A DNA stretch of 64,000 bases, from NCBI GenBank assembly GCA_973895155.1, contig OZ316897.1:18786001-18850000 (forward strand), read 5' to 3'. The notes beneath the pieces are model-generated. The model was not told the DNA's origin and did no database searches. It was given only the letters and a program-made list of their open reading frames with translations. This stretch comes from Marsupella aquatica. Its lineage: Eukaryota > Marchantiophyta. Below are positions 11,931 to 23,400 of this stretch, one piece after another. The translations under genes and the position numbers were made by a program. Numbering within the stretch: the stretch's first letter is position 1; every line of letters starts with the position of its first letter.

Positions 11931-12169
11931 AGTCTAGAGTGAAGCTTTTCTAGACCTTAACTCCCAATACATACAAAACTGAGAATGAGTACCAATAAAG
12001 ACAAAAGTAAAAATGAGGGTGGACAAAAATTGCGGATGTGAGCAATGATAACAAAAGTGACATCTAAAACTATAATCGGGACTATAATTAATAAGGGATC
12101 CCGCCTTTTTTAGTCATTTGTTCCAATACAAAAAGCTCTTGGGTGGGAAGGATCCACAGCCATTGGATT
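11931..12169. other. Intergenic, AT-rich
   Basis: The first 70 bases resemble 8459-8530 and probably belong to one dispersed family. Nothing else seen. Confidence 0.35.
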
Positions 12170-12320
12170 CGTGTGATTGTTTTCCTGACCATTGATGGAG
12201 AAAATGGGCACCCCTGGTGCATATGTGCTTCCCCATGCTGCCCCATAAATTAAATGTCCCGGCCTGACTCCCGATGGACCGGCCCTCCTTTCACCGTGCA
12301 ACGCACGGGCATAGGGCTCG
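12170..12320 (-). repeat. Dispersed repeat R1, copy 1
   Basis: Its reverse complement matches 42561-42690 over about 130-150 bp with scattered differences. Both contain GGGAAGCACATATGCACCAG, GGGGTGCCCATTT and a start reading GAGCC(C)TATGCCCG. Here the start continues into CCCGTGCGTTGCACGG, a phrase common at ends of plant Helitron-like repeats. The 147-residue open frame across it (12110-12553) is probably incidental. Confidence 0.7.
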
Positions 12321-12957
12321 TTGACTCTACCTAATGGTGAAACTGAAATGAATGGTGGAAAAAAAAGGATGGGGCAAAGATGAATGAAAATTGCATAGAA
12401 TAGTTTTTGTGCAAGATTTTTTTCTATAAATCTATGTCCATTCAAGTTACAGGTAATTGGGCATTTAATGTAAACCAAATGTTCATTGTGGGTGAGGTTT
12501 GAATTAAGTTCTCCACGTGATAGCTCAACATGTCCTGTCATATCAAAGATCAAGTTGAGGAAGAGAGAGAAAAAATAGATTTCTCGCTAGCTCATCGGTT
12601 CACCATATAGGATCGTATTATATTTCTGCTTGTCACTTACATTTCATAGCAAGACTGTGAGCATTCTAGTGACAGACAATAAGATTTGATTGCATCATTT
12701 CAGCTGAGAAATAGACTGCGACCATTGAGCAATTAAGCGGATTCCAGAATGTTAAAAATTACTAGCATGACCTCGAGCATGACTCCTTCATGGTGACACT
12801 CAAAAGTTAGTAGTGGATGCAGGAGTGGATGGGAGTTCTGATTATCTCCTCCCCCCTGGTTTCCCACTTTGTGACCCTGATTTAATCCTCTCTCTCTCCT
12901 GGTGTAGGTCTGGACCCCTTGGGGCTCACCCTAAAATGAGTGTCCTGAAAATAATCT

Positions 12958-13260
12958 AACACTATCTCGGGGGTGTCACTATATGGATGCCTCTCCATCC
13001 CCTACGATGTTTTTAGGTCTCGGACCCCCTAAAATGTAAGAAAAAAATACAATTTCTAACCCCTATAAAGAATATTCCAATAATTTGGTTAGAAAGACTC
13101 TAATGTTTTTATAAGACAGTCTCAAAATTGAATTTAAAAGACTCTGTACAGTTCTTCTGCAAAATTTTTTAAGTCTTCCCTTCAAATTAATAAAACGACC
13201 CTATCCTTTGTCGCACATGATGTGCCATTTTTATGGAAGTGAAGCCCCCGAGAACACTAT
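12958..13260. mobile_element. MITE (hAT-like, 8-bp target duplication), copy 1
   Basis: The element spans 12966-13252 (287 bp). Its ends are inverted repeats, CTCGGGGGTGTC on the left and the complement of CTCGGGGGCTTC on the right. It is flanked by a perfect 8-bp direct repeat AACACTAT (12958-12965 and 13253-13260). Non-coding and AT-rich inside, it matches 26492-26786 along its length. An 8-bp duplication points to a hAT transposase acting in trans; the CTCGGGG end is not the usual CAGGG hAT terminus, so the superfamily is tentative. Confidence 0.85.
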
Positions 13261-13469
13261 AATAGGCAATGCCGCCAATTTTGTCCTTCATCCCGTTACA
13301 AATTTCAATTTTGGCGGTAATCAATACTGACCAAATGTTAGATACACACATCGTATTTTTTGTGCCCGTCCAATTCACTTGCCAGGGCTCTTGAATTGCC
13401 TTGCGTCGTCGTCGTTTGTGGTCGTCATTGTCAGAGCGAGAAGCGAATGCCATTGGGAACCCATGAAGA

Positions 13470-13960
13470 TGGGCCCGATCGAGGCCCTATACTCTCAGGC
13501 CTAGTAATCAAGTGCCCCTTAAGCATCAAGAAGCCTATTAAGATGCATGGGAGCCCAAGACAAAGAAGGGTGAGGGCCCTTTGACATTCAGGTGCGAGCA
13601 GGGGCAAGGAGGGCCCAAAGCCCTATACGCGAGGCAGGAGGAGAGGTGAGGCATTGGGAGGGGGGGAGAGAGCTTTAAAATAATGCTCCCTCCCTTTGGG
13701 GGCACTTCATTACTGGGCCCGAGGCCCTATCCTGAAGGGGTGAGGAGGAGGTGCTAACAGGGGCAAGGAGGGTCCGAGGCCCTATGCAGGAGGGGAGGAG
13801 AAGGGGACCAAGGAGGAGGTGGGGCTGGGCCAGGTCGGGATGTGGGGGTTTTGCTGGGCCGGGATAGACCGGGAGGGGCTGTGCTAGGAGTGATGCCGGG
13901 AGCTGCAGGGAAGGGCCGGCTTGGGCCAGGAGGTCATGGTCAGGTCTGGACGGGTTACTT
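13470..13960. repeat. G/purine-rich imperfect repeat block
   Basis: The phrase 'GGGCAAGGAGGG..CGAGGCCCTAT' recurs with variation near 13480, 13605, 13717 and 13760. The top strand is strongly purine-rich with G runs (for example 13650-13665), so G-quadruplex formation is possible. The proline/leucine-rich open frame on the minus strand (13675-13965) is a by-product of composition. Confidence 0.55.
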
Positions 13961-13964
13961 GACA

Positions 13965-14362
13965 ACGTCCTTCACATAACTACATCTTTGGTGAAACAAC
14001 TTCATCATTCTTAACAACATCTTTCACATAACGACATATTCTGTGCAATACACGGGTATTGAGCTATTTTGAACTTAACAACATTGTTATATGTATGTAC
14101 TTAACAAAACGTTTGGCATAAAGACATCATTGGCAACACGACCTCTATTTCTTCCACAACCTGTTGGCCGAGATGACATCTTTTTCTCAACAACCTCTTG
14201 GCCGACACAACATCTTTTGTTCCCAACAACTTCTTGGTGGACACTACATCTTTTGTTCTCACCGACATCTTTTGTTCTCAATGACATCTTGGGCAACACG
14301 ACATCTTTCTTCTCAACGACCCCGTCAACTACCTCTTGGTCGACACGACATCTTTTGTAAGT
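13965..14362. repeat. Minisatellite of about 33 bp, block 1
   Basis: Degenerate units built from 'GACATCTTTTNTTCTCAACGAC' and 'CTTGGCCGACAC' follow one another. The motif GTGCAATACACGGGTATTGAGCTA lies inside at 14043-14066. The same unit and motif recur at 25.7-26.9 kb. Units near 33 bp keep lysine-rich or leucine/serine-rich frames open on both strands, which explains the open frames here; they are not genes. Confidence 0.8.
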
Positions 14363-17273
14363 TCTAAACGACCTCTACCCCTTAGTTTCTGATCACTTCT
14401 GGGTAATTCCCTGAAATGAACAAAATGCCATGGGATACAACTTAGTTTGCATGAGATGTCATCCTTGGGCACAGGCTCCAAATAGTAACTGTAGTAAGTA
14501 ATCAAATGTGAATGTCATCCTTGCCTGGGCACCTCCTTGAAGATGTGAATGTAGTAACTAATCAAATATCCCATGTGAATTGTTTTTTTCGAGGACTGAG
14601 TTTGATTTATCATTCCATGAGCCTAAATAATGCCTAAGTATGCATTGCATGTAAAATGTCAAGGATAGGGCAAGATGTTGAGCAAAGTTTTGAGGAGAGG
14701 CAAGGGAATGTAAGATCTAATGCAAGTGATCAAGGCAAGAGAATTGATTGAGGCATGGCATGTGTTGTTGTGATGACATCATGGTCGATCATCCGATTGA
14801 TGTGGCCATGGTGTCGGGCTGAGGCAAACAAATGCTGGGGAAACAAGGAAGCTATAGAGACATCTTATGAGTGGTGACGGCCAATCCATGTTGTCAAAGC
14901 CCATGATTGTGTTACGATATAAAATATTGCAATAAGTTGCAATAAAGTGTCTTGCTATCACCTCCCCCTCCTTTTTCTCCTATTTCTTGTTGCACAAACT
15001 AAGATGTTGAGGTGACATAAAGAATGGCAAATGAGACAAATAAATATTGGTTATTGTTCAATCTAATAATGGGGTCATTTGTGGAGTCACTTTTTGTGGC
15101 TGAAAGATTGTAGTTGGATGGTTGTTGATATGCTTGGATTGGCAATCCAAGCACGACCTTGTGCAGAGGGAATTTATTATAGTTTTTGTTAAAAAAAATT
15201 GAACTTTTGTTTTCATTTTGCATATGTTATTTTGTTTTAAAATTTTCAAAAGTCCAAGACTATATATCATGTTTTAAAACTGTGTAAAAATTTAGGTGCA
15301 GGAGGGAACTGTTTTTGACTGTTTTAATTTTTGTTTTAGCGTTCCTTCTCATCTCATTTTACATAAATGAACATTTTTACATATTGTGTGTATATTCAAA
15401 AAATTAAAAACCCTCAAATTTATTTTCATTTTTAGAATTGAAAATTATCTAGGGCTATCTTGCATGTGCTATCATCTTAAAAATTGCAGCCCTTACAACT
15501 CGTGAATTATCGGCAAAAAGCTACATACAAAATCTACTCACAATTGGATAACGCTGTATTTTGTTTAGACATATAAGATTGCAAGGTCGGGGACAGTAAG
15601 GGCAACTTTGCTGCCCTTTGCCCTTGAAAGTGCACTTGTTTAGCCCTGAGAACTGGCTCAAGAGGGGGTGCAATGGAGGAAAGTCTGGGTCAGTCCATGG
15701 TTCCACTTCATCACACCTAGAGCACTATTATTTCAGGACCCTCACATGCCCTTATTTTTAAGATCTTCAGTTGGGCAGGTGCAGAAAAGCACTGTTCTGA
15801 AGGACTGTGGACCGATGGTCGGAAATGAGTCTATGGGGAGTCTAAATCTTAGACTGAGTGCAAAGCGTGTAAATGGATTCACACTAGTCCATCCACAACC
15901 GGCCCTCAGATTTTTATAAGTCTGGAGATCGATGTCCGACATTATCATCCGCTTAAACTCCACGTGCGGAATGATCTAGCTCGCCTTTTCGAGTGCTTTC
16001 ATTCATATGGATCATCTAAGGTATAATGTTCTGCGTGATGTCTTCGATCAAGGATTTACAGTAGTTTTGCACTGGATGCATTCTATTCATTACGCGCGAT
16101 CGGAATCCGAATATGTACGCCATGATACTGATCACAAAGCTCATGCTGCCGGAACTTCGTGCACCCTCACTCGGTAATCTTCCCCTGCCCCATATTTCAT
16201 ACGTTTCACGATTCAGGAGAGTGGATGTTGCGACGAAGGAGTACAAGTCCTGGCAGCTACAGTGGTCTCAGATTCTAATCTTGTTGAATGATCAGGCAGA
16301 CAAAAACTGTAAATGGAGCTTGGTTGTAAGAACACCACAAGAGACTTCTCACTTTGTATCCATCTCTTGTGTACTCATTCTCGAATGTAGCTAATTCCAC
16401 TCAGTCGGTCGATTGTGAGATGAAATCGGTCCCCAACTCGAGGCCTACTTTGTGTCCATTCCGTCTATGCAACGAATTAATATGTTAACAGTACACGCGG
16501 TTAACGAATAAAGTACAAATTACGGCGTAGCTGAAACCTCTGAGTCACGACTGCTTTCAGCTGAGTTTTGCTTATTAATTAAGCTCAACACAACGAGTGC
16601 CTCTTGTAACATGATCCGGGAAAGTAATCTCTGTCGTTAACTGATCGACAGATATTACATTTCGACCATCAGGCTGTCAGGTAGCAAAGTCGGATCATTC
16701 AGTCAAGTTACTCAATTACCGACGATATTTTTTCTCAAACACCTCTCCCCATCGTATTTTCTAGCAGCAAACGAAGTACCTCTCCCCATCCCTCCCCCGC
16801 TCCCCACCACACAACAAACCACCCTTCGGACAGCTCCTGTCAGTCAATTCAACTGTGCCGAAGAAAAACTGGCAACACATGAGTGCGGGATTTTGTTTTC
16901 TCCTTTCAAGTTTGTTAAAAGACCATGGGATTCCGAAGTACTCTAAATTCATCATAGAAAACATGCCATAGTAATATAAGTGTGATAAAAAGCATGCCAT
17001 TATGTATTATCTGTTTCTGTATACATCACAGCTGGGCGCATAAATGAAAGTTTCCTTCAATGAGTGACCAAGTAAACGTTCTTACGCCAAACATTGCAAG
17101 TACCATAGCTTCTAGCTGTGCCCCTGATATAGCAAAACAAGAACAAAGTACATCCCACCTCCTATTCGAACACCAACACCATGACGATAACTATAACCTT
17201 TAATTCGTGAACAAAGACCGAAAACAATCTCACAAAGCAGTCTGTAACATTCAGATTTGAATTGTGTATCTGC
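14363..17273. other. Intergenic, no gene recognised
   Basis: About 2.9 kb. AT-rich to 15.5 kb, then nearer average composition. Overlapping open frames at 15.5-16.4 kb on both strands match nothing recognised. The stretch 17000-17273 is probably 3' flank of the kelch gene. Confidence 0.45.
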
Positions 17274-18686
17274 TCAAAGTTGAACAGCACGAATGAAAGG
17301 AGAACGTAACCCTTGGAAGGAAAGGTTGTAATCCACCATGTTCCAATATATTGGTTCTCCCGGGGGTTCTCTGTCCTCCTCCTCAATAGGTTCTCTGTCC
17401 TCCTCCTCAATAGGTTCTTGGTCTTCGTGCGGAACAACCCCTCGCTGATGGAAACGAAGAAAGGATACATCCTCTCGGCAATTCTGAAACCAAGGACCAC
17501 CTATTATGAAGACGTCGTCATCCAGTGCTTGGACTGCACGAATTCCGCTTGGATCGATACCTCGGGAATATACTCCCAATCCAATTACATTCAATATTTC
17601 ATGGAGAGCAGCCCATTCAACTGTTTCGAGATCAAAGCAAGAAAAATTTGTGCTCGAAATGGAAAAGAGTCGGCTATTTGCCATGAGCAATCTGGCATCA
17701 GAATGCCTTTCGTCAGGCCTGCTTGGATCTGCAGAAGATTCGTCGACATCGAGAAGCAATCTTCTCCATCTATCCTTTACAGGGTTATAAATCTCAACAT
17801 GGTTTGCAGGGTATGTATAACACCATTCTGGAACAATCTGTGTTTCAAGAGTTTCACCCAAATCTCTCGGCAGTCTTCTGAAATTTCTTTGCGACTTCCG
17901 AAAATTCCTTTCGAAAAAGCTTCCGCCGTACACGAAAAGTCTGCCATGCAGAATTGCAACATCATGACCTGTCCGCACGAATGGCATGGGCATAACCGCG
18001 GTCCAAGCATCTGCCTCCGGATCATACACCTCTGTTCCACGAACAGGTGCAAGACGAGAAGAACCACCGCATACGTAAATTTTCCCATCTACGATGCCCG
18101 ATGCAAAATTCTGTCTAGCGGAATTCATGTTCGCACACTTTTTCCACTGCCTCTGTTCAGCCAGATTTAACATGTACACGTTCTTACTTCCAAGTTCAGT
18201 TCGAGGGTTCTTCAAACCTCCCAAGATATACAGTTTCCCATCCAATGCTATGCATTCGCACGACTGCGGGATTCCAGTCTTAACTAGTGGGATTGGAGGA
18301 AGCCTTTCACGACACCTAGGTTCGTTGCCTAAGGAATAGAGACTTATCCCAAAGATACCAGCAGAAAGAGTATGATTAATGACAGCAAGCGTCTCCGTTG
18401 AGTGGGAACGAGCTCTCGCAGCATACGTTTGACCAGTGTTAATCGCTCTACGCCAAGCGTGGCTCACTGATGAGGGAGCACGAAACGTGCTCCATGGCAA
18501 CACGGTCCAGATTGGTTCCGAATCAAATTGGTCAGGAGAGGGTGGAAACTGTTCTCTAAAGATGGAGACTTTTTCAGGTCTCAAATACTTCTCCTGGCGT
18601 GCGATCTGGCGTACAATGTCCAACATCTTTCGCTCTAGCTTTCGCTTCCTCTCTTGTTCTGCTTTCGACCTCGCCCGTGTCATCAT
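17274..18686 (-). CDS. F-box-like/kelch-repeat protein, single exon
   Basis: An intact 470-residue frame. The first ATG (18684-18686) follows an in-frame TAA closely, so the start is secure. Residues 1-35 are basic and predicted helical. About 58-105 (IWTVLPWSTFRAPSSVSHAWRRA) aligns with the second half of plant F-box domains, the usual LPDD start being absent. Kelch-type blades follow: GKLYILGG (about 150), GKIYVCGG with EVYDPEADAW (about 200-228), GRLFVYGG with VEIYNPVKDRW (about 248-306) and DDVFIIGG (about 390). A linker near 260-290 is rich in Arg and Phe. Near 420-443 an acidic EPIEEEDR motif is repeated. Plant F-box/kelch proteins use kelch blades to bind substrates of SCF ubiquitin ligases; since the F-box is only partial here, ligase membership is an inference. 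The open frame at 17313-18170 (+) is its antisense shadow. Confidence 0.85.
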   Translation of the reverse strand: MMTRARSKAEQERKRKLERKMLDIVRQIARQEKYLRPEKVSIFREQFPPSPDQFDSEPIWTVLPWSTFRAPSSVSHAWRRAINTGQTYAARARSHSTETLAVINHTLSAGIFGISLYSLGNEPRCRERLPPIPLVKTGIPQSCECIALDGKLYILGGLKNPRTELGSKNVYMLNLAEQRQWKKCANMNSARQNFASGIVDGKIYVCGGSSRLAPVRGTEVYDPEADAWTAVMPMPFVRTGHDVAILHGRLFVYGGSFFERNFRKSQRNFRRLPRDLGETLETQIVPEWCYTYPANHVEIYNPVKDRWRRLLLDVDESSADPSRPDERHSDARLLMANSRLFSISSTNFSCFDLETVEWAALHEILNVIGLGVYSRGIDPSGIRAVQALDDDVFIIGGPWFQNCREDVSFLRFHQRGVVPHEDQEPIEEEDREPIEEEDREPPGEPIYWNMVDYNLSFQGLRSPFIRAVQL

Positions 18687-19300
18687 CTTCGACACTTAGG
18701 TGCAGCGTTCCCGAAGCCTTCTCTGAGCAATTGCCACGTACCCTACTGTATGACTACCACTGCGACGATGGCTGCTTGCTCGATCGTGCACCTGAATGAT
18801 TTTCACCGTGTAAGTTATTTCACCACGGAATGCGAATCCACTCGATCACACGTGCGGTCATCTCCCGCGTCGTACCTGCTGTGCACACGATAAACAAGCC
18901 GTAAACAATTAAAGACAAGTCGAAAACGGGGAATGCGTTGATCGAGTCGAATCCGTTTCAAATGTATGAAAACTAGCGAATTCATATTTGAGCTAACGAT
19001 ATTCTTGGCATGCCCCTATCGGGAAACCCTAATTAAGCTGGACCAAAGTTCCACGTTTCGAACTCCTCGCTATTCAATTCTGACCGTGACCAATGCAGCC
19101 AGAAGTCTGCGGTCGTCAGTTAAGTAGGAGGATGGAACCGGCAAGTCCCTACGTACTGGGTCTAGCCACTTATGTAAAAAGCAAGTGCTTCCTAGAAGTA
19201 CTGAAAGATCGTTTATGAATTCTGCACTTATCAAAGAAGAGCGCGTTAAACGGAAATTTTAGTCAATTGCTTTGATCTTCAGAATATTAAGCAGGAGGAC
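18687..19300. other. Intergenic; probable kelch gene promoter
   Basis: Upstream of the kelch start on the minus strand. No TATA box was recognised with confidence. Confidence 0.35.
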
Positions 19301-19306
19301 CCGATC

Positions 19307-19560
19307 GATTGCCAACAGTGGCTGTACTCTTACCGATCCGCAGACAATTTGCTACAAGGTGAACTAAAGTCTGATACGTTGTGCCAAATTAATTTGATCG
19401 CTCCTGAGAATACTGAACACTTAGGGGAATCGGGTACCGATACCCGATTGCCAGTTGACTGCAGCTGTATTCTCACCGATCTGCAAACAATTCGAGACGA
19501 GAAGGTAATGGTTAGTGCGTTGTCTCAAATTGCTCCGATCGTTGACGGCAAAGTTTGACT
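19307..19560. repeat. Two-copy degenerate repeat, about 139-bp spacing
   Basis: The segment starting GATTGCCAACAGTGGCTGTA at 19307 recurs at 19446 as GATTGCCAGTTGACTGCAGC. Both continue through 'ACCGATCYGCARACAATT' and 'GTTGTSYCAAATT'. A perfect 9-bp stem with a 4-nt loop (AATCGGGTA / TACCCGATT, 19428-19449) lies at the junction. Confidence 0.55.
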
Positions 19561-20217
19561 ACGTACATCAGATTAGAAGAAAAGGAATAGAACTGGCATC
19601 GCTCCTGGACCAACAGATCAAAGCTAAATCAACAAAAAACTCGTGCTCTGAAAACTCGTGCTCAGAATGTCATGACGAAAAAAGCACACGCACAAATTGC
19701 ACGAAGGCATTGGGGAATACAACACCGTGAAGATCCGAGCCAAGATCAGACCACAGAGTCAAAGCTCCAGAGCATGCGTCTCACCTCGTGTGTCGAGGAT
19801 TGCAGACAAAACTTCACAAGGGAACTGTGCGCACTGCGAACCTTTTACAACCCCTAATGAGTACATACAGTCTGCTGAGGGTATGCGCCTCATGGAAGGA
19901 TGACAAATCGAGTATGATCCAAGGCACTGGCAGAGTCTACCCTCGACCTTCTGTTGGCTATAGCCCCTCATTCGTTCTAATTCTCTAGAGGGTGTATGTG
20001 GTCTGGACCCATTCTCCCGGCCAGCAAAGGTTTGCTGTAATTACGGAAGGGAGTATATTGCTTTGGTGACACCTTGGCATGCTGCGGCAAACACAGTTGT
20101 TCGGAAGCCCTGTTTGTTCCGCCAATCAAGTTGTAGAGCCACTTCGACTCGACTTCGGGGCCCACTATCTAACGCACATGCACGTACCAAACATACAACC
20201 TTTGCGTCATTAAGAGT
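19561..20217. other. Intergenic, no gene recognised
   Basis: Several short overlapping frames on both strands, none recognisable. Confidence 0.4.
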
Positions 20218-20295
20218 GATGTTGATATCCATATATTCCGCTTTTGACTGAGATATGATGTTGATATCCATATATTCCGCTTTTGACTGAGATAG
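20218..20295. repeat. 39-bp tandem duplication
   Basis: An essentially exact 39-bp unit beginning GATGTTGATATCCATATATT occurs at 20218 and 20257. It adds 13 residues in frame to an unrecognised minus-strand open frame (20041-20448). Confidence 0.8.
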
Positions 20296-20428
20296 GTATA
20301 GGTAGGATTGAGGCCAGGTCACATCCTTTACGAACAACAGATACAATGGATGGCAAAATTGATACACACAGGAGCAAAACTTGCCATGATCATCATATAT
20401 AGAAGAAAACCCACAGATGCGGGGTAAA

Positions 20429-20494
20429 TTAACCTGGCTCTCCCGCACCCGCGTTTCTTGAGAGAAAGTGCAGGTGATCGAGAAGCCAGGTTAA
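20429..20494. repeat. Inverted repeat with 11-bp arms
   Basis: TTAACCTGGCT and its complement AGCCAGGTTAA bracket a 44-nt centre. This could be a small hairpin or a very short element remnant. Confidence 0.55.
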
Positions 20495-23400
20495 TATATT
20501 TACTTTGCTTCTCACAATTATCGGAGGTCAATCAGGAGGTTGCGATTGGTATGACCAAGCTCCTGGCCCTGGAAACGTTCGCTGATGAATTGCTCAAGCC
20601 CCAGTTTGTAATCAACCTCCGATAACGTGAATGGAACCTAGAGTATATTGGAACTCCCTTTAGTATCGCTAGATGAAAAAGACCATAATAGATTTTTTGT
20701 GTCCCGTTCTAGATTTACAGCACAATACTACCGTACCATTGAGACCTGTCAAAAGTGGCGGTGATGCTCTAAGGAATTGAGCGACCAGATGTTCGAGTCT
20801 GATAGTGTAAGTCCCTACCTTTCCTCTTTGAAGCTGTAGCTTCAATGACGGTGTTAAATCAATCTGGAAACCCCTTTACTCCCATTTCATGATCAAGGAG
20901 TGGTTACTAGCTTTGAATTTACTTAGCTTCTGTAGTTTGAGGACCCGAGTGAGTGTTCGAGTGCCTGGCACTAACTGCATACCTGCAATTGAGTGTATAA
21001 AGATGAACTGATTAATGAATCGTAAATAGTTACAAGTAAGGTAGGTATAAGGTGTTGATCAGACAAAATTGAGGATTATTATGATCATCATGAGCTCCAC
21101 CCAAACCAACCACCATTGGTGATCTATCAAAGCTCCAGGCACCCATCTTCAACGCTCGATCCGGCGTACTGTGGTGCCGCTTTTTCAATTCTAGCCAATA
21201 CCCAGAAAATTAACAAAAATACAAAAGCAATCGCCTGAACGAAAATTTTGGGAATTACAGTAGGTTTTTTCAAATAGTTCAGTTGGGTCCAGTGTCTATT
21301 CCAGACACAAGTAAATTGCTGGGTCCTGGGTCCTTGTCTGAGCAGTAATTCTGGAAAATAATTTGTGCTTTACTCCTCACCCCTCCCTAATTCAGAGAGG
21401 CGCGTCTGGGACTGCCTCAAACAAAAAACCCTCCCTCACTGTGAGGCCTGCGGGAAGGCTCCTTCCCACGCCATTGAATTTCACACATCTTTTAGCACTA
21501 ACCTTACTGGATCGAGGCTCAACGAAGAAGAACCTGACACTCAGTCTGCAAACCCTCTCACTAATATTCATGCTCAATTTTCGTTTTCTGCTGGAGTTCG
21601 AAGGACGAACTGGGTCCCACGAGGTGCATTCAATGCACTTCCAGGGATCCGAATAAAAAAATGTGATAATGTCAGCGCTCCCTCTCTTGTCGACATCATT
21701 CGAGGAAGCTGGCATCTACAGTTCCACTCTCGACCCCTCACCCGTAGATAGATAGTGTGAAACTGTCAATAATGTCTTGACAAGACAAACCGCAGGAATC
21801 GGTCGGCCGCTCAACCTTCGCTCTTCAGAAAGGCCCCATGTTTTGCGATAACGCCAGGCAGCGCTCCCTGTCTTGTTGACATTGATTGTGGTCGCTGAGA
21901 TGTACAATTCCGACTTGTCTCACTGTAGATTGCTGTTTTTCCTTATTAGTCAGAGTGTCGAATATCAGGTGTGTGAAGGAGAAGACGATAGTCCTTTATC
22001 TTCAATTCTCAAATTATTTTCTGACCATTACATCTCTAGAGTTTTAAGTAGGGCCCTGATCCTCCTGGGAAAAGGGGCCTGTGACTAGGGTGGGAAAGTC
22101 GCCACTGAGACATAAAAAAAACTAGCAATTTTTTGCTAAATGTGGAGAAGATTTTTTGAAGAGGTGGAATCTAGCAAAAATTTGACACTGAGAAAAAAGA
22201 CTGATATGATTTGACGAGACAAGCCCCGGCCCATGCCACTCATCAGTAGCCACTTGGCCATGAATCTTTGCAAGCCCCAAGTACATGTTAATTTTTATTC
22301 TGTACGAAGATATATGCTAGAAATATATTTGTTAATATATAATTTTCCAAAATTTAATCTGATAATTAAGGTGTCACGAGAGTGCAAGCTAGCTAGCCAG
22401 GGAGCATTGACAATGGCCCTTGTAGCCAACCTAGAAAAATCAACAATCTCAAGCTTCTATCACAAAAATGGTATCAAACAGTGGTTTCAGGCAGTGTTCT
22501 CAGCCACTAGGATGCACCCAGATTCAGATTCTTTTGGGTTGCCAACAATCTCTGCTTGCAGTAGAAGGAAATGACTTTAATGCCACTACCTTATTTATAC
22601 AAATATTTATCTTCACAAGAAACATGGTTTTGAGGCTCAATAAATTTTATCTTCTCTTTTCCTGCCAACCTTTGGAGTGAATAATGTAGGTATTGGTGCA
22701 CTTGTAAAACAATCCATCAAACTAGAAATTGACCAAATTTAAAGCAAGGTAACAGGACTCACTTTTGTTGCGCAAACCTTTCAGTCACATAAGCATTATA
22801 TCTGATTTCACATTCACAGGCTCAATGGCAAGCTCAATGAAGGCTTCAATGAAAATTGAATTCAGAAATGATAGACAAATTGAAATATATTTCCACTCCA
22901 AACCGTCTTGAACCTGAAGCTCATAGACCACCACAGTTAACAACTGAAGATGATTTGATGGATTGAACAAAATAGTTCAAATTACACCTTTAAACTCAGG
23001 TGGAAGACAGTGCTAATTTGGACTGAACCTTCAGCCATCTTTATTGTCAAATTTTTGAGGCCTTCTCTTTCACTATGATTTCTTGGTATCAGAAAAGAGC
23101 TTATGAAAAGGTCGTTATTATTATACTAGATAGCCCAATGCGCATGCACTGCACAGTATTTCTGAGAGGAAATTTTGTCAAGTTAAAACAATATATATGT
23201 CAAGTGAATTAAAGATCATAATTTGAAATTATTGAGAATTATTGAAATCGAGCATAAAGTTCTTAGACTAGAAATAATGTAGAGTACTGGAATTGTTGTC
23301 GAGCATAAATACTGTTAATTATTAAAGCAAAAGTGTTGTGAAAGTGAGAAGTAATGCAAACACATTCAATGATAAGCACATATGCAGTTCAGTTTTAAGT

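Noticed and set aside
12110-12553. 147-codon minus-strand open frame
   Set aside because: Most of it lies over dispersed repeat R1 and its composition follows the repeat; no domain recognised.
17313-18170. 285-codon plus-strand open frame
   Set aside because: Exact antisense of the kelch gene, with no independent homology.
20041-20448. 135-codon minus ORF containing the 39-bp duplication
   Set aside because: No recognisable domain, and the duplication keeps frame only because 39 is divisible by three.
20780-20810. tRNA T-loop-like GTTCGAGTC
   Set aside because: No acceptor stem, D-arm or anticodon arm could be built around it. No tRNA gene was found anywhere in the window.
22465-22490. tRNA-Met primer-site-like TGGTATCAAACAGTGG
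   Set aside because: No LTR ending in CA beside it and no pol domain downstream; chance is likely.
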